From an uncultured Muribaculaceae bacterium (lineage in GTDB: Bacteria > Bacteroidota > Bacteroidia > Bacteroidales > Muribaculaceae): DNA of 15,736 bases. A model generated the notes under the pieces. The model ran no database searches. It was not told the DNA's origin and worked only from the letters and a program-made list of their open reading frames with translations. How positions within the stretch are numbered: the first letter of the stretch is position 1; every line of letters begins with the position of its first letter. The translations under genes and the position numbers were made by a program. Of the stretch, positions 1-9,118 are shown piece by piece. The stretch covers positions 1-15,736 of the forward strand of contig CAJUPZ010000035.1 in the NCBI GenBank assembly GCA_910588065.1, in the 5' to 3' direction.

Positions 1-27
1 AAAGTAGGTAACCGCCCCTTAAGCGAA

Positions 28-65
28 AGCCGCGACTCCAACGAGCCGCGGCTTTTTTATTTTTT
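28..65 (+). terminator. Rho-independent terminator of a gene left of the window
   Basis: A 7-bp GC-rich stem (AGCCGCG at 28-34 with CGCGGCT at 47-53, 12-base loop) is followed on the plus strand by a T-rich run (TTTTTTATTTTTT). The T run lies on the plus side only, so it ends a rightward transcript that enters from outside the window and converges on the glycosyltransferase gene. Confidence 0.75.
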
Positions 66-70
66 GGGGT

Positions 71-106
71 ATAAGAATTATAAGAGTTATAAGAGTTATA
101 AGAATT
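71..106. repeat. Four tandem copies of a 9-bp unit (ATAAGARTT)
   Basis: The units at 71-79, 80-88, 89-97 and 98-106 read ATAAGAATT, ATAAGAGTT, ATAAGAGTT, ATAAGAATT, and the next 4 bases begin a fifth. They lie between the terminator and the stop codon of the glycosyltransferase gene. The array is AT-rich and short and can change length by replication slippage; I see no coding role. Confidence 0.8.
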
Positions 107-113
107 ATAACTC

Positions 114-1112
114 CTATAGCAGCCTGCGTTTGAGGTTTGAAAGGGCTTTGATTGTGCGCGGCATCGCTATGTGAAAGCGCAGCTTGAGGCGTTTTGTTGT
201 CGGCTGGGAGCGCCAGTAGCGGTTTGCATTCCAATGGGGTATCAGCTGTGATATGCCTCGGGCCACTTCGGCTATGCGGTCTGTGCGCGGTGAGTCAAAG
301 CGATATATCGCACCGTATACGGTGTGGACAAGGTATTGGTTTATTATAACGTAGTCTATTTCATCTTTGAAGCGGGAGTAGTGGCCGAGCCGTTTGAGAT
401 GGCTCAGCAGTGTCACTGCCGACTGTATGCGGTCAAAGAAGCGGGGAGGGTTTGTGGATCGGGTTACTGACTGGTTGTCCTGGCGATAGAGGTAGAGGAA
501 GCGGTGGATGTATGCAGGGGAGGCTGCGCTGAGCTGTAGTGCGAGCGCAATGGCGTTGTCTTCGTAGTGCACTCCTTCCGGAAACCAGAGGTTGTTTTCA
601 GTAAACAGTTTTTTTGAGTACATTGAGCAGCAGATGGATGATGTGCGGAGCAGGTAGCGCATCCGCAGGTCATCGCCGGAGAGGTTTTCGGCATCGCTGC
701 CAAGAAGGTTTATGGGGTTCTGGATGTTTTTGGCCGGCCACCATTCGGAGTAGCAGAAGGTCACAAGGTCAGCTCCGCGGGCTGCGCGTTCCATGCACAG
801 GGCAATGGCATCGCTGCTCAGTGAGTCGTCGGAATCAAGAAATATAATAAAGGAGCCGCGCGCTGCACGAATTCCTGCGTTGCGCCCGGCTCCTTGTCTT
901 ACATTTGTTTTAGAGTCGATTACTCTGATTCTGCTGTCTGATGCAGTCCGCCGTTTAAGTATTTCAAGACTGTTGTCGGTAGATGCATCGTTGAAGCATA
1001 TAAGCTCGAAGTCAGTGAATGTCTGGGCGAGAACAGAGTCGATCGCCGTGTCAAGGTAATGCCCGGCGTTGTGCACGGGCATTACCACTGTTACGGCAGG
1101 TGTGTGGGTCAT
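114..1112 (-). CDS. Family 2 glycosyltransferase (GT-A fold)
   Basis: A 332-residue cytoplasmic GT2 enzyme, expected to transfer a sugar from a nucleotide-sugar donor onto a surface glycan such as LPS or capsule; the actual sugar and acceptor cannot be read from the sequence. The N-terminus has the family signature: VTVVMPVHN at residues 7-15, ICFNDASTDNS around 38-48, and the metal-binding FLDSDD at 91-96. A later YED (in EGVHYEDNA, middle of the protein) fits the general-base region of this family. The C-terminal third is basic and unassigned, with no membrane segment. The ATG (1110-1112) overlaps the stop of the upstream protease gene by 4 bases (ATGA), so the two are probably translationally coupled and co-transcribed. 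No other glycan genes are visible, so its pathway is unknown. Confidence 0.9.
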   Translation of the reverse strand: MTHTPAVTVVMPVHNAGHYLDTAIDSVLAQTFTDFELICFNDASTDNSLEILKRRTASDSRIRVIDSKTNVRQGAGRNAGIRAARGSFIIFLDSDDSLSSDAIALCMERAARGADLVTFCYSEWWPAKNIQNPINLLGSDAENLSGDDLRMRYLLRTSSICCSMYSKKLFTENNLWFPEGVHYEDNAIALALQLSAASPAYIHRFLYLYRQDNQSVTRSTNPPRFFDRIQSAVTLLSHLKRLGHYSRFKDEIDYVIINQYLVHTVYGAIYRFDSPRTDRIAEVARGISQLIPHWNANRYWRSQPTTKRLKLRFHIAMPRTIKALSNLKRRLL

Positions 1113-4100
1113 TTTGATGTTTTTATAGCGTTGAGCATCTCCTTGACAGCGGCCTCAAGCTGGGCGTCTTCGCCGGCGAGCACCTGTGCTGGTGTGTTGT
1201 ACACCTCGATGTCTGGTTTAAGCTCAAGGTTTTCAAGATAGTTGCCCTGCATGTCGGCGCATCCAACCTGTGGTATGCCGAACACAATTGAGGGGTCGAT
1301 CTGTGTTTCCCACCATACGGCTGTCATTGTTCCGGGCACCGGTGCGCCAATGAGTTTGCCGAGTCCGAGGGTCTTGTAAGTCCAGGGGAATCCGTGGGCG
1401 TTGGAGTAGTTGTCCTCGCATACGAGCACGCATGAGGGTTTGAACCAGCGGTTGAAGGGGTCGCTGCCAACATAGTTGCCTCTTGGAGTGAAGCGAGCGA
1501 ATTCTTTGCCGCTGAGGAGAATCGCGAGGTCTTCATGGAGCCATCCGCCGCCGTTGTGGCGTGTGTCAATGATTATCGCGTCGCAGTTGCGGTATTTACC
1601 GAGCAGGTCGGAGAATGTTTGTCTGAAACTTGGGCTATCCATGCCTTTTATATGGATGTAGCCCACTTTACCACCGCTGAGTTTTTCAACTTTTGCGCGG
1701 TTGTTTGCAATCCAGCGTTTGTACAGCAGGTTGCTCTGCTCGCCTGCGCTTATTGCGGTGACTGTCTGTTCAAAGGGTTTGCCGGAAGCGTCCTTACCGG
1801 AGAGAATTACTTTTTTGCCTGATTTTCCGGCGAGGAGGGGGAGGTAGTCTTCGTTGGCGTTGATGGCCTGTCCGTCGATTTTTTCGATTATGGCTCCGGC
1901 TTTGATTTTGCTGTCGGCTTTAGTGAGCGGACCGCCTTTGAGCACCTCTTTCACTTTCAGGCCGTTGCCTTTGAAGCCGGGGTCGTAGAAAGCGCCGAGG
2001 GCAGCGACAGAGGGAGCGGAGGAGTAGGAGTAGTAACGTGCTCCGGTGTGGGAGCCGTTGAGCTCGCCGAGCATTTCGCCAAGCATTTCGGCGAAGTCGT
2101 AGTTGTTTGTGATGTAGGGGAGGAAGCGGGCGTAAGCGTCGTGGTAGCCTTTCCAGTCGATGCCGTGGATTGCGGGGTCGTAGAATTTGTCGAGCACCTG
2201 GCGCCATGCGTGGTTGAAGATGTATTCGCGTTCCTGGGCGGGGCGCCAGTTGAACTGGGCTGTGAAGGGTATCTGCTTCACTTTGGCGTCCTTGAAGCTC
2301 ACCTCGCTGAGTCCGCCTCTGGTGGCTATGTACACTTTCTCGCCATCTTTGGCGGGGTTCATGAATCCCCCCACTCCTTTTATAAGGATGCTTGTGGAGT
2401 TTTTCTTGAGGTCGTGCTGCCAGAGGTCGTAACCGCTTTCGAAGGCTGACATGTAGTAGAGTTTGTCGCCTTTGGGAGAGAGGAGGGCGTCGCCCATGTG
2501 TGATGAGTTGACTGTCAGGCGGGCGATTCTGTCGTGACGGCCATCAAGGTCAAATTTGAGGTCTTTGACCGCGGGGGCTGCATTCTCTTTTTTGTCGGCG
2601 TCTTTTTTGCCTTTCTTTTTGTTTTTTACGCTGTCTTTGTCTTCTTTCTTGTCGGCGTCTTTTTTCTCTTTTTCAGCTTTTTCTTTCTCTTCGAGCAGTT
2701 CGAGGTCCTCTTTGCTCAGGCGGAAGCGGTCCCATGCGTCCTGGTCGAAAAACATAATGTAGGTGTCTTCTTCGGCGCCCCAGCTGCCGTGGCTGCGGTA
2801 GCCGGCGCGGTCGCTGGCCCATATCATAGCTTTGCCGTCGAGCACCCATTTGGCGTTTGAGTCGGAGTAGCCGCTTTCTGTGAGGTTTGTGATGTCGCCG
2901 CTGCCGTCGGCTTTTACGAGCGCGATGTCGCGGTTGTTCCAGCCGCCGTTGCCGATGTAGTCAACGAGGAACCATTTACTGTCGGGGCTCCAGCGGTATG
3001 TTATGTCGCCGTCTGTGTATGAGTAGTTGAATTTGCCGTCGAGCACGGTGCGCACCTTCTTTGAGTCGAGGTTTATGACGCGGAGGGTTGTGCGGTTTTC
3101 GAGAAACGCAACCTCTTTGCCGTCAGGGGAGTAGTAGGGCTGGAAAGATGTTTCGGAGCCTTCAACGAGCGGCGTTTCGGTGATTTCGGTTGCGTATGTG
3201 AACAGTTTGTCGTCCTTACGGGCGATTTTGCTTTCGTATATGCCCCATGTGTCGCCACGCTCGGCTGAGTAAACGAGTGAGCGTCCGTCTGGGCTGAAGT
3301 CGATGTTGCGTTCCTGCTGGGGGGTGTCGGTGATGCGTTTGGTGGTGTTGTATTCAATGGATGTGACGTAAACGTCGCCGTGTAGAATGAAAGCCACCTC
3401 TTTGCCGGAGGGGGAGACAGCGATGTCGGTGGCTCCGGAGGTGCGGGTTTGCGCTACAAGGGGCTTCTCGTTGTTGTCCTTGACAATTGAGATGTTTACT
3501 TTCACTGGAGCGGAGCCTTCGGTGAGGGTGTATAGCTCGCCGTCGTATGAATATGCCATTTTGCCGTCTGAGGCGATGCTCAGAAAGCGCACGGGATGTG
3601 TTGTGTGGTTTGTGAGCTTGGCCGGTTTAGCTCCGGGAGCGCCTTTGTAGACATTAAAGGAGCCATCCTGCTCGCTGAGATAATAGTAAGACTTTGCATC
3701 CGGAGCCCAGACAGCGTTGCGGTCCTCGCCGGGGAAGTCGGTGAGCTTTTTAAATCCGGATTTGCCGGTAGCGTCAGCCGTCCAGATGTCGCGTGCGATG
3801 GATGAAGTGTGGTGCTTGCGCCAGGGGTCTTCGTAGCCTTTTTTGTCGGTGTATAGAATAGCGCCGGTTTTGGGGTTTACGGAGATATTTTCCATAGCGA
3901 GTGATGTGAACATCTGAGGTCTGCCACCGTTTATGCTGATGCTGTATGTCTGTGGAAATTGTGCGGAGGGGAACTGTATGTCGGCCGCGTCAGGCATTGC
4001 TGCCGAGCGGAACAGGATTGTGGAATTATCGCGGAATGTTACGGGATATTCGGCTACAGAGTTGGTGGTTAGCCGTTTGGGGGCTCCGCCTTTTGCTGAG

Positions 4101-4387
4101 ACGATGTAGACATCCATGCTGCCTTCACGGTCGGAAGCGAAAGCGATAGAGGAGCCGTCGGGGCTCCACACGGGGGTTGTGTCGTAAGCGGGATTGGATG
4201 TCAGCTGGGTGGCGGTTCCGCCGTTTGCGGGGACAGTGAAAATGTCGCCCTGAAAGCAGAAAGCGATAGTTTTACCATCCGGAGATATCGCCGGGTAGCG
4301 CAGCCACAGGGGCGCGTCAGCGGCATTAGCGGCAGAGGCCGCGGAGGCAAGGGCTATAGCCCCGGCCACAAGCACTGATTTTTTCAT
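1109..4387 (-). CDS. Secreted Tricorn-like S41 family protease
   Basis: A 1092-residue Tricorn-type peptidase expected to cut peptides in the periplasm. Residues 1-22 form a signal peptide (MKKS, hydrophobic stretch, Ala-rich end). Two beta-propeller-like regions with repeated SPDG/SPDSK motifs (PD40/WD40-like) fill about 30-550. A Lys/Glu/Asp-rich segment lies at about 562-605, then the C1 domain, a PDZ-like region (about 800-870) and the S41 catalytic domain. The Tricorn tetrad can be placed: Ser779-His780 (NGSHTGA), the nucleophile Ser995 (NYSNAHG) and Glu1027 (VWWETQ), so the protein looks active. The overall length is usual for bacterial Tricorn homologs. The start follows an AT-rich leader without a Shine-Dalgarno site and lies about 22 bases after the predicted transcription start. 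It is GC-richer than the island next door and forms an operon with the glycosyltransferase gene. Confidence 0.93.
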   Translation of the reverse strand: MKKSVLVAGAIALASAASAANAADAPLWLRYPAISPDGKTIAFCFQGDIFTVPANGGTATQLTSNPAYDTTPVWSPDGSSIAFASDREGSMDVYIVSAKGGAPKRLTTNSVAEYPVTFRDNSTILFRSAAMPDAADIQFPSAQFPQTYSISINGGRPQMFTSLAMENISVNPKTGAILYTDKKGYEDPWRKHHTSSIARDIWTADATGKSGFKKLTDFPGEDRNAVWAPDAKSYYYLSEQDGSFNVYKGAPGAKPAKLTNHTTHPVRFLSIASDGKMAYSYDGELYTLTEGSAPVKVNISIVKDNNEKPLVAQTRTSGATDIAVSPSGKEVAFILHGDVYVTSIEYNTTKRITDTPQQERNIDFSPDGRSLVYSAERGDTWGIYESKIARKDDKLFTYATEITETPLVEGSETSFQPYYSPDGKEVAFLENRTTLRVINLDSKKVRTVLDGKFNYSYTDGDITYRWSPDSKWFLVDYIGNGGWNNRDIALVKADGSGDITNLTESGYSDSNAKWVLDGKAMIWASDRAGYRSHGSWGAEEDTYIMFFDQDAWDRFRLSKEDLELLEEKEKAEKEKKDADKKEDKDSVKNKKKGKKDADKKENAAPAVKDLKFDLDGRHDRIARLTVNSSHMGDALLSPKGDKLYYMSAFESGYDLWQHDLKKNSTSILIKGVGGFMNPAKDGEKVYIATRGGLSEVSFKDAKVKQIPFTAQFNWRPAQEREYIFNHAWRQVLDKFYDPAIHGIDWKGYHDAYARFLPYITNNYDFAEMLGEMLGELNGSHTGARYYSYSSAPSVAALGAFYDPGFKGNGLKVKEVLKGGPLTKADSKIKAGAIIEKIDGQAINANEDYLPLLAGKSGKKVILSGKDASGKPFEQTVTAISAGEQSNLLYKRWIANNRAKVEKLSGGKVGYIHIKGMDSPSFRQTFSDLLGKYRNCDAIIIDTRHNGGGWLHEDLAILLSGKEFARFTPRGNYVGSDPFNRWFKPSCVLVCEDNYSNAHGFPWTYKTLGLGKLIGAPVPGTMTAVWWETQIDPSIVFGIPQVGCADMQGNYLENLELKPDIEVYNTPAQVLAGEDAQLEAAVKEMLNAIKTSK

Positions 4388-4415
4388 TAGGTACCAATTA
4401 ATGTATTAACTACTG

Positions 4416-4446
4416 CGAAAGTAGTAAAAAATAGTGAGAGCGGCAA
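4416..4446 (-). promoter_or_regulatory. Bacteroidetes-type promoter of the Tricorn operon
   Basis: On the minus strand a -33 TTG (4444-4446) is followed, after 20 bases, by TACTTTCG (4416-4423), a match to the Bacteroidetes -7 consensus TAnnTTTG apart from one C. The expected start lies near 4409, about 22 bases before the ATG. All but the last base of the -7 box is inside the 167-bp direct repeat, so the repeat edge falls within this promoter. Confidence 0.6.
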
Positions 4447-4583
4447 CAGTGGGGAGATACCTAACTTGATTGATGTGAGATTATTTAGCGGATTTCATCG
4501 GAGGCGTATGTATTTTGTCCATGAGTATGGTTTGCGGTGTGGCAGATAGGAGAGATTGTGTCCGTTTGCGTATGCCTCGCGCT
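4417..4583. repeat. Left copy of a perfect 167-bp direct repeat
   Basis: Base-for-base identical to 9455-9621 (offset 5038) on reading through both copies. Just outside the left edge four more bases agree after one mismatch (CTGC against CTGG). The copy contains the last 29 codons of the HExxH gene and 78 bases downstream of it, including the Tricorn promoter core. The two copies bound the DUF262 island. Confidence 0.97.
4495..4583 (-). pseudogene. Duplicated 3' end of the HExxH protein gene
   Basis: The left repeat copy encodes the last 28 residues of the intact gene at 9533-9856 (REAYANGHNLSYLPHRKP and onward to the stop at 4495-4497), without any of the upstream gene. At the junction the codon GAG of the intact gene becomes CAG, and in frame before it only four or five codons lie between it and the stop of the DUF262 gene. 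It is a border relic, not an expressed gene. Confidence 0.9.
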
Positions 4584-4598
4584 GCTCGCGGGTCTTTT

Positions 4599-7121
4599 CT
4601 ATACTTCACCCAAGTCATCTATATTCAGACTCTTAAAGATGGACCTTAGATATAATGTCAATTTGTCATAAGTGGATTCATTATCCCAATGCTGAAGCAC
4701 TGGGAATTGAATCGAGCAGGAATCCTCCTCATGAATTTTGGCATTCTCGAATTTTTCAACGAGCTTAGAAGCTTCCTCAACCGAATTTGCTGTTATTTGC
4801 AATTTTAGTTCATGTTTCCCAATAAAGCCAATCCATAATTTCAAACTGCCGGCATCTTTGCGTAGCCAGAAATCATTGCCAAAAACCTCACCGGTTTTAT
4901 CATATATACCCTTTTGGTTCGGATCATGGTAATCAAAGCCGAATTCTTTAACCATCAAAGCTCCAGTTTTGGCCCTTTCAGTATCCAGTGCTATCTTAGA
5001 GTATGACGTTCGCGGCTGTGCAAGCATGATATGTTCTTTATATGTATAGACCCTGAACGTCTTTTTGTTTGCAGCTTCGTTTTCCGCCATCCAATTGTAT
5101 ATAGTGACGTTATTCCGTAGAGTGTCAACAGCGTGATAGAACCCCCATTTATTATTGTCGGTTGCGTTAGCCAATGCCTGAGGGTTTGGCGCAGATTCGA
5201 TAGCCTGTTGAAGGTATCTGATCATCGACTCTTTGTCTGGGCATATTGCTGTCTTTGTCACCACCGATTGAACATCTTCGTTTGAAGCAAGGAGATTCTT
5301 TAGGTATTTTTGAGTTTCGGCTCGCTCGGTGATGTATTGGTTGTTAAGGAGTTCCCAAGTTGACAATTGGCTGACAATTGCGCGTATAAGGATGTGGTCC
5401 TTGCGGAATAGATCTGTAATGCCGTTTTCGTCAAACATCAGCGATGCATTTTGGTAGGCTTTCCTGAAATCATTTACATTCATATCCGGCGAGTAGAAAA
5501 ATGAGACCATTCCCTTAAAGTAAGGGTGATTTTCCGCTTTCTTAAAAGCTTCTTCCCAGTCGCTGTTGTCAGCGATTCTTCGGGCTTTCTCTACTTCTTC
5601 AAGCACCGCTCTGTTTTCCTTTTCAGAGGAATCCGCGCGTTTGAATGTAGAAAGAGCCTCGAAGAATCCGGCATTATTCTCGTCTATATATTTGCCGACC
5701 CAGCGGGCGATATTGTCAAATTTACGCATTAACGACGCCATTGGCTGCAAACTATCGATATTCGTGTTCTCAATCACGTTCCATGCCACTCGCATCCATT
5801 TGTCAAACAGGGATACATCAAACTTCTTGAAATGCACGATAAAGGAGATGAAGGCACTTAAAGCGATCATCTTTACATGGGTGTTTTTCGTTTTGTAGTT
5901 TTTATAGAAATCATCTCCATTGTTTGTTTCATTTCTTTCCCAACTCGGGAGCATTCTCGAGAAGATCGCATTTGCCTTATGGTCATAGTCGTAAAGTGTA
6001 TCGAGAACTTTATCAATAAGAATCAGATTCTCGGGATGATCGGATAGAACCTCCTCAAAGACCTTGAATCCCATATACTTTTCTTTACCGAGGTTTTTCT
6101 CTGCATTTGTGTAAAGAAATTCGATGGTTTTGTCTGATCGCATTTCTTTGTCTGAGACCTTCCCCTCAGTGTCTACGACATATCTGCAGCTCAGGAAACG
6201 TGAAAAGAAACTCATCATGGAGTCATCAAACTCATCAGAACCCTTTTTCCAGAAAATATCAATCCACTTGGAGTCAAGTTTAATAAAGAAATTGAAGTCA
6301 AAATTCACTTCTTCACCCATTGCTCCTTTGAAAAGCTTCACTTTCTTCCGGAATCCTTCAAAGTCAGATTGGTTGATGAAGTTAATCATGTCTGCCTTGA
6401 AGTTTTCATACGCCGACAACTGCAGCCCCCTTGCATTCATCTTGATATACAGTTCCTCCGAAAGATTGAACACACCAAGCGACTTGACATAGAAACGTAT
6501 GAATTCCAACGAATCAAATAATGGAGCTTTGCTGTTGCGTTTGGTATATCTATTGTGGATGTCGTCAAGTGTATTCAACATGGCACACACAGTGCTGTCT
6601 CTATCAAATGACTTAAAATACCATTTGACTTTCCTGATACACTCTGATGGCATGATACCTTCTTCATATCTGAACAAGAAATCAACAATACGATAGCAAA
6701 ACAGGGTAGCTGTAGTGCGGGTTTCATACTTGAATTTCTGTAATAGACGTTTCACTATTTCATATTTCTCCGGCTTATCGCGCAGCTCCGCACAGGAGAT
6801 ATACCAGTAGAGAAGGAAAAGTGTCGTGACACGTTGCTGGCCGTCAAGTAGCTCCAGAATATAGTCCTCTCCTTTAGCGTTCACGATACCGTAGACAAAA
6901 TTGAGGTCACACTCCTTATGCGCCTCCAGACTGTCAAACAGTTCATTTAAAAATGTCTGACGTACGAAGGTGGAATGTTCATCGCTTCGTCCTTGAGCAT
7001 AGGGACGTTGAATCTTCGGCACTATCAGTGCAGACACCGGGACTTTTTTATTGATATCGAGGTCTACCTCTCCATCAAGTAGAGCCAGCAATGAGAAGGT
7101 ATCTCTATTATATGTATTCAT
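4599..7121 (-). CDS. DUF262 protein without HNH domain, long unassigned C-terminus
   Basis: About 840 residues. The N-terminus carries the DUF262 signatures: IVPKIQRPYAQGR near residues 33-45 and LLDGQQRVTTLF around 91-102 (DGQQR 93-97), the ParB/GmrS-like nucleotide-handling motif. I find no DUF1524 HNH motif in the C-terminal half; the helical middle and last 150 residues (WLRKDAGSLKLWIGFIGKHE region) match nothing I recognise. An upstream TTG at 7134-7136 would add five residues and overlap the preceding gene by 11 bases; I prefer the ATG at 7119-7121, which begins 4 bases after the upstream stop (TAA, 7126-7128) in an A-rich leader. It is co-transcribed with the HNH-bearing DUF262 gene, so it probably works with it as sensor, NTPase or specificity subunit. 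Defence role inferred. Confidence 0.88.
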   Translation of the reverse strand: MNTYNRDTFSLLALLDGEVDLDINKKVPVSALIVPKIQRPYAQGRSDEHSTFVRQTFLNELFDSLEAHKECDLNFVYGIVNAKGEDYILELLDGQQRVTTLFLLYWYISCAELRDKPEKYEIVKRLLQKFKYETRTTATLFCYRIVDFLFRYEEGIMPSECIRKVKWYFKSFDRDSTVCAMLNTLDDIHNRYTKRNSKAPLFDSLEFIRFYVKSLGVFNLSEELYIKMNARGLQLSAYENFKADMINFINQSDFEGFRKKVKLFKGAMGEEVNFDFNFFIKLDSKWIDIFWKKGSDEFDDSMMSFFSRFLSCRYVVDTEGKVSDKEMRSDKTIEFLYTNAEKNLGKEKYMGFKVFEEVLSDHPENLILIDKVLDTLYDYDHKANAIFSRMLPSWERNETNNGDDFYKNYKTKNTHVKMIALSAFISFIVHFKKFDVSLFDKWMRVAWNVIENTNIDSLQPMASLMRKFDNIARWVGKYIDENNAGFFEALSTFKRADSSEKENRAVLEEVEKARRIADNSDWEEAFKKAENHPYFKGMVSFFYSPDMNVNDFRKAYQNASLMFDENGITDLFRKDHILIRAIVSQLSTWELLNNQYITERAETQKYLKNLLASNEDVQSVVTKTAICPDKESMIRYLQQAIESAPNPQALANATDNNKWGFYHAVDTLRNNVTIYNWMAENEAANKKTFRVYTYKEHIMLAQPRTSYSKIALDTERAKTGALMVKEFGFDYHDPNQKGIYDKTGEVFGNDFWLRKDAGSLKLWIGFIGKHELKLQITANSVEEASKLVEKFENAKIHEEDSCSIQFPVLQHWDNESTYDKLTLYLRSIFKSLNIDDLGEV

Positions 7122-7125
7122 TTCT

Positions 7126-9075
7126 TTAATTTTCAAGGGTTAGGTATTCTTCGAGCAAATTGGTGATATTGCGTCCATACTCCAGCATGTCGGCTTCGCT
7201 CCATGTCGAGCGATTCGTGCCAGAGGTATCGTATAACTTGGAGAACACATACTGTGTGCCGATAGGTACATAAACACCTTTCTTAAGCCGGTTGATGATG
7301 ATGCGTCGTTTTCTGCAGAACAGACTGTTGCCGTAACTTCTATTTGTTGTTGAGTCAAGAAGAGTTAGATTGCAGATATTGTTTTTAACCTCTTCGTTCT
7401 CTTCTTCCTCCTTGGCTATCTCTTTTATTAATTGAATAGCGTGTGCGTAATTTTTGCTGTCAATCAGCTGATTGATTCGGGTGAGGTTATCTTCGGAAAC
7501 GCTTTCATTCAGATCTACAAGGGCTGTATCTATCCATTCCCTTTTTTCGTCATCGCTTTTCAACTTGTTTGTACTGTAGGAATCAATATGTTCGATATCC
7601 CAGTCCTGCTCGTTGAGGACATCAAAAGGGAATTTATACACTTCAGAACTTGATTTAAAATTCTGATTCTGAAGATTCACGAGGTGGACGTTGAGCGTCA
7701 GCAGATACTTATAAACCAGTGCTCGCTGTTTGTAATTAAGGTTAACAATGCCGTCATCTCCCTTTTGCACTGATTTCAATTGTAAGCGTATTCGGCCTTT
7801 CAGATACTCGATAAAATCATCTTGCGTAGATGTGTCATCCAATTGTAAATCATAATATAGTAGGAGCGTGACGATATCTTCGCCACACTGACTAAGCAAG
7901 CCTATGTAATTGTAGATTTGGGGAGTCCAGAACCAGTCGTCGAGCCGGCGAAAAGTCTCCATGACTTCACTCCACGCTTCCGCTACCTTTTGTGATAGTT
8001 CCCTCCCCTGCAGGCCTTCAAACATGTCGTAATAATAACGGAATATAACGCTTTTCCGAGTGTCGGCAATGTCGCGGTCTATTTCTTGGATTCGCTCTTT
8101 CTGCTTCTCATCGCTTAGGTCTTTAAGATCCTGGCGTTTGTAGATCAATGAGAAAATAAGGTCAATACGGTTGGGCAGATCCTGACCTTTTTTCTGCAGG
8201 AAATACCAGAAATTGTTTGCGTGAAGGGTGTTTTCTATCATTTCCCATTCAGAGGCCAGAATATTCGGGTCAATGTATTCAGCACCTTGACTGAAATTCT
8301 TTGATTGCAAAAATAGACCTTTGACAAGTTCGGCGTCTGTAAGTCGCAGTTTCCCCGTATTTATTTTTTGAAATTCGCGAATGCTGTTGTCTGAAATTTC
8401 AGCCAGTTCATACCACAACACATGTACTGAGCCCGTCTTTGTATCGTGCATCCCGTTGAGGATTGTGAAGATTGACGCTCTGACAGCTTCCAAGCCCTTC
8501 CCAAGGTTATACCGGGCATTGATTTCTTTTCCAGAGGTCTTTATCCATTTGTCGATTGTCTTGAATGCACCCAACATATAATAATGGTCAATATTGGCGA
8601 CGGCGGTATCGTCAGACTCCAGCATATTGAGGCCTAACGATTGAAGAAATTCAGATGATTCCTCGCGAGTAGCGAAATGCAGATGATACAGTGCCTTGCC
8701 ATCTTCCTCCTCACTAAGCGTCTCTTCATCCCATCCCTTCTTAAGCATAAGATATTTATAAAGAATATAAATTGTGGTCAACCTTTGTTGTCCGTCTATT
8801 ATCTCCCAACACCCTTTCTCAAGCAGTTTATCCAAGGGAACATTTGGGAAAAGTGATTGGAGCAGCTCTGGATTAGAGATATTACGAGCTATTATTGGCT
8901 GAAGACAATAAAAATCGAAATCCTTTTTAGGGTCGTTTGCGAAGCACAGCAAGTCGCGAAGCAAGTCCTCTACCTGCTTTTCCGTCCAACGATAGCCACG
9001 CTGATAAGCCGGGATATAGAAATACCGACCATCAAGAAGCTCGCCTATTGCAAATTGTGTGATACCATTATTCAT
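7126..9075 (-). CDS. DUF262 / DUF1524 (HNH) protein, GmrSD-like restriction enzyme
   Basis: 649 residues with a full DUF262-DUF1524 plan. The N-terminus has IPAYQRGYRWTEKQVEDLL (21-39) and IIDGQQRLTTIY (92-103, DGQQR 94-98). The C-terminus has the HNH nuclease motif of DUF1524: DIEHIDSY (493-500, His496) and NLTLLDSTTNRSYGN (569-583, Asn578), followed by basic residues. Known relatives (GmrSD, BrxU, SspE) use nucleotide hydrolysis by the DUF262 part to control DNA cleavage by the HNH part, and act on modified phage DNA or with phosphorothioate marking; which applies here cannot be read. It is the first gene of the island operon, with the second DUF262 gene 4 bases downstream. No DNA-modification gene is intact nearby, which favours a modification-dependent or self-contained system. 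Confidence 0.92.
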   Translation of the reverse strand: MNNGITQFAIGELLDGRYFYIPAYQRGYRWTEKQVEDLLRDLLCFANDPKKDFDFYCLQPIIARNISNPELLQSLFPNVPLDKLLEKGCWEIIDGQQRLTTIYILYKYLMLKKGWDEETLSEEEDGKALYHLHFATREESSEFLQSLGLNMLESDDTAVANIDHYYMLGAFKTIDKWIKTSGKEINARYNLGKGLEAVRASIFTILNGMHDTKTGSVHVLWYELAEISDNSIREFQKINTGKLRLTDAELVKGLFLQSKNFSQGAEYIDPNILASEWEMIENTLHANNFWYFLQKKGQDLPNRIDLIFSLIYKRQDLKDLSDEKQKERIQEIDRDIADTRKSVIFRYYYDMFEGLQGRELSQKVAEAWSEVMETFRRLDDWFWTPQIYNYIGLLSQCGEDIVTLLLYYDLQLDDTSTQDDFIEYLKGRIRLQLKSVQKGDDGIVNLNYKQRALVYKYLLTLNVHLVNLQNQNFKSSSEVYKFPFDVLNEQDWDIEHIDSYSTNKLKSDDEKREWIDTALVDLNESVSEDNLTRINQLIDSKNYAHAIQLIKEIAKEEEENEEVKNNICNLTLLDSTTNRSYGNSLFCRKRRIIINRLKKGVYVPIGTQYVFSKLYDTSGTNRSTWSEADMLEYGRNITNLLEEYLTLEN

Positions 9076-9118
9076 TGTGATATACTGTAGTTATTTCGGA
9101 AAAATCCTTAATCTATTT

